Source: Ilumatobacteraceae bacterium
GTDB lineage: Bacteria; Actinomycetota; Acidimicrobiia; Acidimicrobiales; Ilumatobacteraceae
Direction: 5' to 3'
Assembly: GCA_030727685.1 (NCBI GenBank)
Contig: JANRBC010000021.1
Span: forward strand, 1 to 9,015
DNA: 9,015 nt
A program made the position numbers and the translations under genes. Positions 1-6,880 of this stretch are shown here, piece by piece (position 1 is the first letter of the stretch; every line of letters begins with the position of its first letter). A model generated the notes under the pieces. The model saw only the letters and a list, made by a program, of their open reading frames with translations, did not search any database and had not been told where the DNA came from.

Positions 1-1090
1 CAGAACGCCGCCAACGAAGAAAGCCTTCCATGAATTCATCTAAATCACCATCAAGTACTGCCGTCACATTGCTGCTCTCGACACTCGACCTTAAATCTTT
101 CACCATTTGATATGGCTGCAAGACGTACGAACGAATCTGACTTCCCCATCCAACTTGTGCTTGTTTGCCGGCAATCTGCGAAAGCGCTGCTGCTTTCTCT
201 TCTTCGTCTTGCGCAATGATCATCGCCTTCAATCGTTTCATCGCACTTTCACGATTTTGCAATTGACTTCGCTCTTGTTGTGAAGATGCCACAAGCCCGG
301 TCGGCTCATGGATCAATCGAACTGCCGAAGATGTCTTATTGACGTGTTGACCACCCGCACCCGACGCACGAAAAACTTCCATGCGAATATCACTTTCGTT
401 AATCTCAAGTTCGGCCTGATCAAGAATCGGCCAGATTTGCACGAGTGCAAAACTCGTTTGCCGACGACCCTGGTTGTCAAATGGGCTAATGCGCACAAGC
501 CGATGTGTGCCGCGTTCGCTAGTTAAAAGACCGTATGCGTAGCGACCACGAATTGTTACGTCAGCCGACAAAATGCCGGCCTCAGTACCAATCGAGACAT
601 CACCGATCTCAAATGCAAAACCGCGACGCTCTGCCCAGCGCCGATACATACGCAGCAGCATTTCGCTCCAGTCTTGAGCATCAACTCCGCCGTCTTTGGC
701 GTTGATCTGCAAAATCGCATCGCACTCGTCATGTTCGCCTGTGAACATGCTGCGCATTTCAAGCGAGTCGAGTTGACTGCGACATGCGGCGGTACCTTTT
801 TCAAGTTCTGGCTCTTGGGTTGCGTCATCTTCGGCCCGAGCCAGTTCGTGCAAAACAAACAAGTCGTCGACAGTCGCCGAAAGCAAATTGAACTGATCAA
901 TGTCGGCTTTTAGCGCGGCGTATTGCGAATTTATTTTCTTTGCATGTTCTTGGTCGTTCCATAAGTCTGGTTTGGCGACCTCACCTTCGAGTTCGACAAG
1001 CAGGCCTCGCGAAGTCTCGATGTTTAAATACTGTGCGGCTTCACCAATACGACGACGCAAGTCTGCAAGGTCGCTCGAAAAATCTTTCAC
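1..1090 (-). CDS. prfB: Peptide chain release factor 2 (RF2), 3' end just outside window
   Basis: Class I release factor that recognises UAA and UGA on the ribosome and triggers peptidyl-tRNA hydrolysis. I translated 363 uninterrupted codons from a GTG at 1090. The stop-codon reading tripeptide SPF is at residues 202-204 (context VRISPFDNQGRRQTSFA), which marks RF2 rather than RF1. The catalytic GGQ is at 246-248 (SGAGGQHVNKT). The domain-2 segment GGVDAQDWSEMLLRMY lies near 134-149. The residue matching E. coli RF2 position 246 is Ala, as in most bacteria (Thr in E. coli K-12). By comparison with E. coli RF2 only a few C-terminal residues lie beyond the window edge. The reading frame is continuous where E. 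coli RF2 has its in-frame UGA, so there is no programmed +1 frameshift. GTG 1090 was chosen because the frame is closed 15 nt upstream by the secA stop and a weak AGGGCGAG precedes it. It follows secA by 15 nt and is probably co-transcribed with it. Confidence 0.96.
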   Translation of the reverse strand, partial: MKDFSSDLADLRRRIGEAAQYLNIETSRGLLVELEGEVAKPDLWNDQEHAKKINSQYAALKADIDQFNLLSATVDDLFVLHELARAEDDATQEPELEKGTAACRSQLDSLEMRSMFTGEHDECDAILQINAKDGGVDAQDWSEMLLRMYRRWAERRGFAFEIGDVSIGTEAGILSADVTIRGRYAYGLLTSERGTHRLVRISPFDNQGRRQTSFALVQIWPILDQAELEINESDIRMEVFRASGAGGQHVNKTSSAVRLIHEPTGLVASSQQERSQLQNRESAMKRLKAMIIAQDEEEKAAALSQIAGKQAQVGWGSQIRSYVLQPYQMVKDLRSSVESSNVTAVLDGDLDEFMEGFLRWRRS

Positions 1091-1099
1091 AACTCGTAA

Positions 1100-1107
1100 C
1101 TCGCCCT
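1100..1107 (-). promoter_or_regulatory. Weak ribosome binding site of prfB
   Basis: Read on the minus strand this is AGGGCGAG, ending 9 nt before the GTG start of prfB and overlapping the last two bases of the secA TAG stop. It is purine-rich but only a partial match to AGGAGG. It supports GTG 1090 as the prfB start, since no other start codon fits between the secA stop and the conserved N-terminal helix. Overlap of this site with the secA stop suggests that prfB translation may depend on ribosomes finishing secA. Confidence 0.45.
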
Positions 1108-3835
1108 AACTGACGCGACCGTGACACATTTTGTATTTTTTGCCAGAACCACATGGGCACGGCGCGTTGCGTTGCGTCTTTGACCAATCTGGTTGGCCAA
1201 ACACACCACCACTAGTCGCTGCTTTGGCGCTCGGTGCCTGGTCAATATTTTCGTCAGATGTCTGCTGAATGTTGCTCAACTTACTGGCTGGTGCCGAGTT
1301 GTTGATCACTTGTACATGCATCACGTATTTGACGAAGTCTTGTGCGATGCCTTTCATCAAAGAGCCGAACATTTCGAAGCCTTCACGTTGCCATTCGATC
1401 AACGGGTCTTTCTGACCAATCGCCCGCAAATTGATGCCCTCTTGCAGATAATCCATCTCTTCTAGGTGTTCGCGCCATCGTTGATCGATGATTTTCAGCA
1501 TGACTTGACGCTCAACTTCGCGCATTACAGGCGCGGTCATTTCGGTCTCACGCTTGACATAAAACGCACTTGCATCGGCCATAACGAGGTCATAAATCTC
1601 ATTTGTCGAATCACACTGAGCAACTTTTGCCGCACTGATTTCAGATGGCCAGAAGGTGCGCAACTCAAGAACCAAACCGTCGATATCCCACTCGTCATCA
1701 GCCTCGGCGACACAATGCGAATCGATCAACGAATCAACGGCCTCAGCCAGATATTCCATTGCTGCTGACTTGAGATCAAGGCCTTGCAAAATTTGATCGC
1801 GACGCAAATAAATAATTTTGCGTTGCTCGTTCATTACTTCGTCGTACTTAAGAACGTTTTTACGAATCTCACCGTTGCGCTGCTCGACCGTGCTCTGTGC
1901 GCGCTCAATTGCTTTGGTCACCATTTTTGCTTCGATCGCTTCGTCATCAGGCAAAGCCCGACCCATCACCCACGAGAGTGCCCCGGTGGCAAACAATCTC
2001 ATTAATTCATCGTCAAGACTTAAATAGAAACGACTCTCACCAAGGTCGCCTTGTCGTCCAGCGCGACCACGCAACTGATTATCGATTCGTCGACTTTCGT
2101 GGCGCTCGGTGCCTAAAACATAAAGACCACCAAGTTGGCGAATCTTGTCGCCTTCGGCTTTGCAACTCTCAGCATGTTTGGCAAGTTGCTCGCGATAACG
2201 CTTTTGGGCTTTGTCGCGAGCAGTCAAAAAATCCGGTGGCATCGAATCAAGCGGTGTTGGCAAAGCAAACTCATCGAGAAGCGTCATCGGATCAAAACCC
2301 TCTTTGAGCACATCTTGGCGTGCGAGACCTTCAGGGTTTCCACCCAGCAAAATGTCAACACCACGACCAGCCATATTTGTTGCAACCGTGATTGCACCCA
2401 GACGACCGGCTTGAGTTACAACCATTGCTTCACGAGTGTGTTGCTTTGCATTCAATACTTCGTGTCGAATACCACGTTGCTGCAGTTTTTTCGACAGTTG
2501 CTCGCTCTTTTCGACACTTACCGTGCCGACCAAAACTGGTTGCCCCTTAGCGTGCTTTTCTTCGATGTCACGAACTACAGCATCAAATTTTGCTGCTTCG
2601 GTTTTGTAGATCTGGTCGGCTTGATCAAGGCGCACCATCTCACGATTTGTCGGAATCGGCACAACTTGCAAACTGTATGTATTCATTAATTCTGCAGCCT
2701 CAGTTTGCGCCGTACCCGTCATGCCAGAGAGTTTTTCGTACATTCTGAAATAGTTCTGCAATGTGATTGTTGCCAAAGTTTGGTTTTCTTCTTTGATGCT
2801 GACGCCTTCTTTGGCTTCAACAGCTTGGTGAATACCTTCGCTCCAGCGGCGGCCATCAAGAATACGACCAGTAAATTCGTCAACGATTTTTACTTCACCT
2901 TCTTGAATGATGTAGTCCTTGTCGCGCTGATACAAGACGGCTGCCTTGAGAGCCACCTGTAGTTGGTGAACGAGATTTTGTTGCACCTCGTCATAAAGAT
3001 TCTCGATACCTAATTGCTTCTCAACTTTTTCGATGCCAGATTCTGTCGGCACAACAATTCGCTTTGCCTCTTCAACGTCGTAGTCGACATCGCGAACAAG
3101 CGTGCGAACGATCGCCGCAAACTGATAATAAAGTTTCGCAGCGTCAGCGACTCGACCTGAGATAATGAGCGGTGTTCGTGCCTCATCGATCAAAATTGAG
3201 TCAACTTCGTCGACGATCGCAAAATTGAAGCCCCGCTGAACTTTGTCTTCTAAGGTCGTGGCCATATTGTCGCGCAAATAATCAAAACCAAACTCGTTGT
3301 TTGTGCCGTAAGTTATGTCGCTTGCATAATCAGCTCGCTTTTCAGGTGCGCTCACTCGCCGACCAGGCACAACCAGACCTACTGACAAACCCAACCATCT
3401 GTGAATTTGCCCCATCCATTCGGCGTCACGCTGAGCCAAATAGTCGTTAGTTGTAATTTGATGCACGCCTTTGCCCGAAAGTGCGTTCAGATACGCCGGC
3501 AGTGTAGAAACAAGTGTCTTGCCTTCACCTGTTTTCATTTCGGCGACCCAGCCTGCATGCAGTGCTGCACCACCCATCAACTGCACGTCGTAATGACGCT
3601 GGCCAATAACACGAGTAGCTGCCTCACGTACAACCGCAAAGGCCTCGATCAAAAGATCTTCTAGGGTTTCACCACGCTCAATTCGCGACTTGAACTCCGC
3701 GGTTTTACCTCGTAATGCGGCATCGTTTAATGCCGCGTATTCGCTCGACAATGCATTTATCTCGGGCAATATGGCAGCAAGAGCCTTTACTTTCTTGCCT
3801 TCTCCGGCGCGTAAGACTCGGTCGAGGATTGCCAT
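1106..3835 (-). CDS. secA: Preprotein translocase ATPase subunit SecA
   Basis: Motor ATPase that drives unfolded preproteins through SecYEG at the cytoplasmic membrane. The protein is 909 aa from ATG 3835. It begins MAILDRVLRAGEGKK, matching actinobacterial SecA starts. Visible motifs: Walker A TGEGKT at 102-107; DEAD-type Walker B VDEVD at 208-212 followed by SILIDEARTPLIISG; GTNNEFGFDYLRDNM at 177-191; TGTAQTEA near 373-380; the second helicase domain with ATNMAGRG at 485-492 and the arginine-finger motif LRGRAGRQGD at 588-597; and the helical scaffold region around 645-840. After a low-complexity linker (about 845-890) comes a zinc-binding SEC-C tail with C893, C895, C904 and H905 (CPCGSGKKYKMCHG), which in other bacteria contacts SecB and/or lipid and ribosome. 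A TTG in the same frame at 3862 would add nine residues with no family support. There is no Shine-Dalgarno before ATG 3835. The start lies within comF (49-nt overlap), suggesting translational coupling. Confidence 0.98.
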   Translation of the reverse strand: MAILDRVLRAGEGKKVKALAAILPEINALSSEYAALNDAALRGKTAEFKSRIERGETLEDLLIEAFAVVREAATRVIGQRHYDVQLMGGAALHAGWVAEMKTGEGKTLVSTLPAYLNALSGKGVHQITTNDYLAQRDAEWMGQIHRWLGLSVGLVVPGRRVSAPEKRADYASDITYGTNNEFGFDYLRDNMATTLEDKVQRGFNFAIVDEVDSILIDEARTPLIISGRVADAAKLYYQFAAIVRTLVRDVDYDVEEAKRIVVPTESGIEKVEKQLGIENLYDEVQQNLVHQLQVALKAAVLYQRDKDYIIQEGEVKIVDEFTGRILDGRRWSEGIHQAVEAKEGVSIKEENQTLATITLQNYFRMYEKLSGMTGTAQTEAAELMNTYSLQVVPIPTNREMVRLDQADQIYKTEAAKFDAVVRDIEEKHAKGQPVLVGTVSVEKSEQLSKKLQQRGIRHEVLNAKQHTREAMVVTQAGRLGAITVATNMAGRGVDILLGGNPEGLARQDVLKEGFDPMTLLDEFALPTPLDSMPPDFLTARDKAQKRYREQLAKHAESCKAEGDKIRQLGGLYVLGTERHESRRIDNQLRGRAGRQGDLGESRFYLSLDDELMRLFATGALSWVMGRALPDDEAIEAKMVTKAIERAQSTVEQRNGEIRKNVLKYDEVMNEQRKIIYLRRDQILQGLDLKSAAMEYLAEAVDSLIDSHCVAEADDEWDIDGLVLELRTFWPSEISAAKVAQCDSTNEIYDLVMADASAFYVKRETEMTAPVMREVERQVMLKIIDQRWREHLEEMDYLQEGINLRAIGQKDPLIEWQREGFEMFGSLMKGIAQDFVKYVMHVQVINNSAPASKLSNIQQTSDENIDQAPSAKAATSGGVFGQPDWSKTQRNAPCPCGSGKKYKMCHGRVS

Positions 3836-4512
3836 AAGACAGTTGATGCTACAGCCATGCAAGTAACCAGACCAGCCCCTGCTTGATAAAGCGCATGAGA
3901 TGCGCTGTTTAGAGTTGCTCCCGTTGTCACTACATCGTCGACCAGCAATAAGTGTTCAGCCTTTAAATTTCGTGCCAAAAAAGTTGGGCCAACTAGCCGC
4001 GCATTGCGCGACTTTCCAGTTTGTGGACGATCAGATAACCGAACTAATACTTTTCGGCAAGGCACAGATAGTTGTTTGGCGACATATTTCGCAATCAACT
4101 CAGCGTGGTCATAGCCCCGCTCAACTATGCGTTTACTGGTTGTCGGCGCCCAGGTAACCAGATCAATTTTCTGCAGTGTTCGACTTTGCTCGACTCTCAC
4201 CCGTTGCACAAGTGCGTCACCAATAAATCGCAGACTTGACCTTTGATTGCGATATTTGAAATTTAAAATCATCTTTCGAATTGCTGAGTTGTACTCAAAA
4301 GCAACGAGCACAGTCCCGTGATATTCGGGCTGATTCTTGTACTGATTTCTGAAATAAGCATCAGTGATTTTCTTGGTGCATGAATTACAGATCGATGCGC
4401 TAGAGCGACCACAAGATGGACAAGTTGAACCAATCAAATAGGCAAGAATCATTTCTATCTTGAGCCCAAGAGCATCCATCGACTTGATCATTTTCGCAAA
4501 CGTGTGTACCAA
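3787..4512 (-). CDS. ComF family amidophosphoribosyltransferase-like protein
   Basis: ComF-family protein: an N-terminal four-cysteine zinc knuckle followed by a type I phosphoribosyltransferase fold. In naturally competent bacteria ComFC homologues are needed for DNA uptake; in Actinobacteria the role is not established. Numbered from TTG 4512 (241 aa): cysteines C31, C34, C42 and C45; the family motif RGYDHAELIA at 132-141; RPQTGKSRNAR at 162-172; and the PRPP-binding loop LLLVDDVVTTGAT at 188-200. The start is uncertain. TTG 4512 gives the longest form; ATG 4491, 4479 and 4452 are in frame. Homologues usually have about 10-20 residues before the first Cys, which favours 4479 or 4452. None has a convincing Shine-Dalgarno. 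The C-terminus runs 16 residues into the secA coding region, beyond where most ComF proteins end. It sits directly upstream of secA, as often in Actinobacteria, but the ribosome hibernation factor gene (hpf) commonly found between them is absent. Confidence 0.87.
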   Translation of the reverse strand: MVHTFAKMIKSMDALGLKIEMILAYLIGSTCPSCGRSSASICNSCTKKITDAYFRNQYKNQPEYHGTVLVAFEYNSAIRKMILNFKYRNQRSSLRFIGDALVQRVRVEQSRTLQKIDLVTWAPTTSKRIVERGYDHAELIAKYVAKQLSVPCRKVLVRLSDRPQTGKSRNARLVGPTFLARNLKAEHLLLVDDVVTTGATLNSASHALYQAGAGLVTCMAVASTVLWQSSTESYAPEKARK

Positions 4513-4528
4513 AACTAAGCGACGTGGC

Positions 4529-4534
4529 TAGTGT
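4529..4534 (+). promoter_or_regulatory. Possible -10 element for a leaderless yczE-like transcript
   Basis: TAGTGT fits the TANNNT pattern of actinobacterial -10 boxes and lies at -12 to -7 relative to the GTG start at 4541, the expected spacing if transcription begins at the start codon itself. No Shine-Dalgarno precedes that GTG, which fits a leaderless mRNA. No good -35 match was seen (a GTACCA-like hexamer at 4506-4511 is poor). This is a short motif that can occur by chance, so it is only a suggestion. Confidence 0.3.
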
Positions 4535-4540
4535 GAATAC

Positions 4541-5161
4541 GTGCACGAACAACAACTTAAGTTTCGCGACAGACTCGCTCAGCGTCTTGTTCGATGCGTG
4601 TTTGGTTTGGCACTATTTGCAATCGGCATCTCTTTGCAAATGAATGCAAACATTGGCGCACCCCCTTGGGATGTTTTTCACCAGGGTGTCGCCAAGCAAA
4701 CCGAGATTTCGGTGGGCAAGATCATCGTGATGACCGGCTTCATTTTGCTTTTGCTCTGGATACCACTCAAACAAAAGCCTGGGCTCGGCACGATTCTCAA
4801 CGCACTCGTAATCGGCCTGGTCGCAGATTTGGCACTTGCAATCATCCCTGAGCCAGAAAATATTTTTGTTCGCGTAATAATGGCCGCGATCGGCATTGTC
4901 ATCGTTGCGATCGGCACTGGCTTCTATATCGGCAGCGCACTTGGACCTGGGCCCCGTGACGGTTTGATGACCGGTCTTGCCAAACGCGGCATACCAATTC
5001 GAATTGGGCGAACCGCAATTGAAGTCACAGTTTTAGTTGTGGGCTTATTGCTTGGTGGCCAAGTTGGCGTGGCAACTTTTGCCTTCGCTTTAGGCGTCGG
5101 CCCACTTGTGCACTTCTTTTTGCCTCGACTGGCAATTAATAGCGGTAACGCTCAGCCTTAA
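4541..5161 (+). CDS. YczE/YyaS/YitT-like integral membrane protein
   Basis: Predicted inner-membrane protein of 206 aa, function unknown. Hydrophobic segments at about residues 18-36, 58-76, 82-102, 108-132 and 155-190 (the last probably two helices) suggest five or six membrane spans. The N-terminus is basic (KFRDRLAQRLVR), consistent with a cytoplasmic N-terminus. The segment SALGPGPRDGLMTGLAKR at about 129-146 and the late GVATFAFALGVGPLVHFF match what I recall of the YczE (COG2364-type) family. Bacillus YczE has been linked to lipopeptide production, but that does not give a function here. It starts at GTG 4541; an in-frame TAG at 4529 prevents an earlier start and the next in-frame starts would cut into the first helix. 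No Shine-Dalgarno is visible, so a leaderless mRNA is possible. It is the only plus-strand gene: divergent from comF and overlapping the end of ahcY by 26 nt. Confidence 0.85.
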   Translation: MHEQQLKFRDRLAQRLVRCVFGLALFAIGISLQMNANIGAPPWDVFHQGVAKQTEISVGKIIVMTGFILLLLWIPLKQKPGLGTILNALVIGLVADLALAIIPEPENIFVRVIMAAIGIVIVAIGTGFYIGSALGPGPRDGLMTGLAKRGIPIRIGRTAIEVTVLVVGLLLGGQVGVATFAFALGVGPLVHFFLPRLAINSGNAQP

Positions 5162-6587
5162 ATGGTCCGCTTGGTGGCACACCGAGATATTCAGACTGCT
5201 CGTCAGAAAGTTTTGTCAACTTGGCACCAAGTGAATCGAGATGCAATAACGCAACTTTCTCATCGAGATGTTTCGGCAATACGTAAACACCCAATGGATA
5301 ACTTTTGGTGTTGTTGAACAATTCGATTTGTGCGATCACCTGATTGGTGAACGAGCAACTCATCACAAAACTTGGGTGTCCAGTTGCGCACCCGAGATTC
5401 ACCAAGCGCCCTTCTGCCAGAACAATCACAGAGTGCCCGTCGCTGAATGTCCAGAGATCGGTGCCAGGTTTAAGCTCGTCGCGTGTTGCACCACTTCGCG
5501 ACAGTCCTGCCATATCGATTTCGTTGTCGAAGTGTCCGATATTGCAAACAATCGCATTGTGCTTCATTTTCGACATGTGTTCAGCCGTGACGATTGCTTC
5601 GTTGCCAGTAGCAGTTACAAAAATGTCGGCAACTTTGAGCACATTGTCGAGCGTGTCGACGATGTAGCCCTCCATCGCGGCTTGCAAAGCGTTAATCGGA
5701 TCAATCTCGGTGACCACAACTCGCGCACCTTGTCCGCGCAAACTCTGCGCGCAGCCTTTGCCCACGTCGCCATAACCGCAAACAACAGCCATCTTGCCGG
5801 CAATCATCACATCGGTGGCGCGATTCAACGCATCAATCAGTGAGTGGCGACAGCCATAAAGGTTGTCAAATTTGCTCTTCGTAACACTGTCATTTACGTT
5901 GATCGCAGGAAACAAAAGTTCGTTATCTTGGGCCATCTTGTAAAGACGCTTCACACCTGTTGTCGTTTCTTCAGTAACACCTTTAATAAGTTTCGACATT
6001 TTCGTCCAACGGTCTGGACTCGTTTTCAAACCACGTTGCAAAAGACCTAGAACGATTGCGAGTTCAGGGTTCGAAGCCGTAGTCGGATCAGGAACTGCGC
6101 CTTTCTTTTCGTACTCAACGCCCTTGTGCAACAACATCGTCGCGTCTCCACCGTCGTCCAAGATCATGTTCGGACCATCACCATCTGGCCAAGTCATCAT
6201 CTGGTCTGTCGCCCACCAATATTCTTCGAGAGTTTCACCCTTCCATGCATAAACCGGCACACCTTGCGGGTTGTCTTGCGTGCCATTTGGGCCAACGACA
6301 ACAGCGGCAGCTGCGTGATCTTGTGTTGAAAAAATATTGCAGCTCGCCCAACGCACCTCGGCGCCCAAGTGAGTCAAAGTTTCGATCAAAACAGCGGTCT
6401 GAATCGTCATATGTAATGAACCAGAAATTCGCGCACCCTTAAGTGGCTTAGACACACCAAACTCTTTGCGCAAGGCGCGCAAACCTGGCATCTCATGTTC
6501 GGCTAGGTGAATTTCTTTTCTGCCAAATGGCGCAAGCGATAGATCTGCAACTCGGTAATCTTTGCGTGCTGCCATTGATGATGTCAT
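5136..6587 (-). CDS. ahcY: Adenosylhomocysteinase (S-adenosyl-L-homocysteine hydrolase)
   Basis: NAD-dependent cytosolic enzyme that splits S-adenosylhomocysteine into adenosine and homocysteine, removing the product inhibitor of methyltransferases. The protein is 483 aa. Visible motifs: family signature SCNIFSTQDHAAAA at 82-95; substrate-site DDGGD at 144-148; EETTTGV at 206-212; NDSVTKSKFDN with the catalytic Lys and Asp (K237, D241) and C246; the Rossmann loop GYGDVGKG at 271-278 followed by an acidic residue at the end of strand 2 (VTEIDP); GHFDNEID at 351-358; GHPSFVMSCSF at 403-413; and the C-terminal KAERYRY, whose Lys and Tyr reach the NAD of a neighbouring subunit in known tetramers. 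The length and the region about 150-195 match the long form found in Actinobacteria and plants. ATG 6587 has the best Shine-Dalgarno in the window. The start is 21 nt after the Trm112 gene, so it is likely co-transcribed. Its stop lies inside the opposing membrane gene. Confidence 0.98.
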   Translation of the reverse strand: MTSSMAARKDYRVADLSLAPFGRKEIHLAEHEMPGLRALRKEFGVSKPLKGARISGSLHMTIQTAVLIETLTHLGAEVRWASCNIFSTQDHAAAAVVVGPNGTQDNPQGVPVYAWKGETLEEYWWATDQMMTWPDGDGPNMILDDGGDATMLLHKGVEYEKKGAVPDPTTASNPELAIVLGLLQRGLKTSPDRWTKMSKLIKGVTEETTTGVKRLYKMAQDNELLFPAINVNDSVTKSKFDNLYGCRHSLIDALNRATDVMIAGKMAVVCGYGDVGKGCAQSLRGQGARVVVTEIDPINALQAAMEGYIVDTLDNVLKVADIFVTATGNEAIVTAEHMSKMKHNAIVCNIGHFDNEIDMAGLSRSGATRDELKPGTDLWTFSDGHSVIVLAEGRLVNLGCATGHPSFVMSCSFTNQVIAQIELFNNTKSYPLGVYVLPKHLDEKVALLHLDSLGAKLTKLSDEQSEYLGVPPSGPFKAERYRY

Positions 6588-6591
6588 GATG

Positions 6592-6596
6592 CTCCT
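6592..6596 (-). promoter_or_regulatory. Shine-Dalgarno of ahcY
   Basis: On the minus strand this reads AGGAG, four bases (CATC) before ATG 6587. It is the only strong Shine-Dalgarno core in the window and fixes the ahcY start; the in-frame ATG four codons later would be 16 nt away. The spacing is on the short side. It suggests ahcY is translated independently of its upstream neighbours and perhaps more efficiently. Confidence 0.75.
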
Positions 6597-6608
6597 GTTT
6601 TATATTTT

Positions 6609-6863
6609 TTAAAAGGTCGGTTTAAGGCTTAGTTGAGCCACTCTGGCCATTATTCGCTCGTGCTCGACTTGATTGACGATCGTGGCTTCATCAATCAACA
6701 TCACAGGGATACCTTGGCGAACTTCGTAACGCATCTGCAGACGAGGGTTGTACAGCATTTCTTCGTCTGAAAGATAAAACAAGTTTCCTTTGTCTTTCGG
6801 GCAAGCCAAAATCTCGAGTAATCGCGAATTTACCGATGAATGAGGTGATGACATGGCTAACAC
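6609..6863 (-). CDS. Trm112 family small protein
   Basis: Small protein of 84 aa from GTG 6863, or 81 aa from ATG 6854; neither has a clear Shine-Dalgarno and the conserved part begins only at about residue 13. LLEILACPKDKG, LYNPRLQMRYEVRQGIPVMLIDEA and the closing LKPTF match the bacterial Trm112/YcaR family. Eukaryotic and archaeal Trm112 are zinc-binding activators of SAM-dependent methyltransferases; in bacteria the partner is mostly unknown. Only one cysteine (about C21) is present: the second Cys of the usual CPxC is Asp here, so the classical zinc site is lost. The gene lies between manB (17 nt) and ahcY (21 nt). A Trm112-type gene next to manB is a recurrent actinobacterial arrangement. 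A role beside ahcY in methylation is attractive but unproven. Confidence 0.87.
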   Translation of the reverse strand: MLAMSSPHSSVNSRLLEILACPKDKGNLFYLSDEEMLYNPRLQMRYEVRQGIPVMLIDEATIVNQVEHERIMARVAQLSLKPTF

Positions 6864-6880
6864 GATAACACTTGCGGCAG

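Noticed and set aside
556..900. 114-residue minus-strand frame within prfB
   Set aside because: It is out of frame with RF2, which translates without interruption through the whole region.
1086..1092. TTGTGA at the prfB start as a possible frameshift site
   Set aside because: The TGA is in another frame and overlaps the GTG start; the RF2 frame is complete from GTG onward, so no shift is needed.
2135..2689. 184-residue open frame on the plus strand inside secA
   Set aside because: It lies fully antisense to intact, motif-rich secA; the translation is Cys/His/Phe-rich with no recognisable domain and is a by-product of codon usage.
3836..3862. Upstream TTG start for secA adding nine residues
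   Set aside because: The added residues (MHGCSINCL) have no SecA counterpart, and the ATG at 3835 gives the standard N-terminus.
5268..5843. 191-residue open frame on the plus strand inside ahcY
   Set aside because: Antisense to conserved AhcY sequence, no family resemblance, atypical composition; treated as a shadow of the real gene.
6588..6608. SAH riboswitch upstream of ahcY
   Set aside because: Only 21 nt separate the upstream stop from the ahcY start, which is too short for the known riboswitch; no suitable structure is seen.
6597..6620. AT-rich stretch before ahcY as a promoter (TATAAA) or terminator
   Set aside because: No matching -35 was found, the transcript would begin at the Shine-Dalgarno, and there is no GC stem for a terminator.
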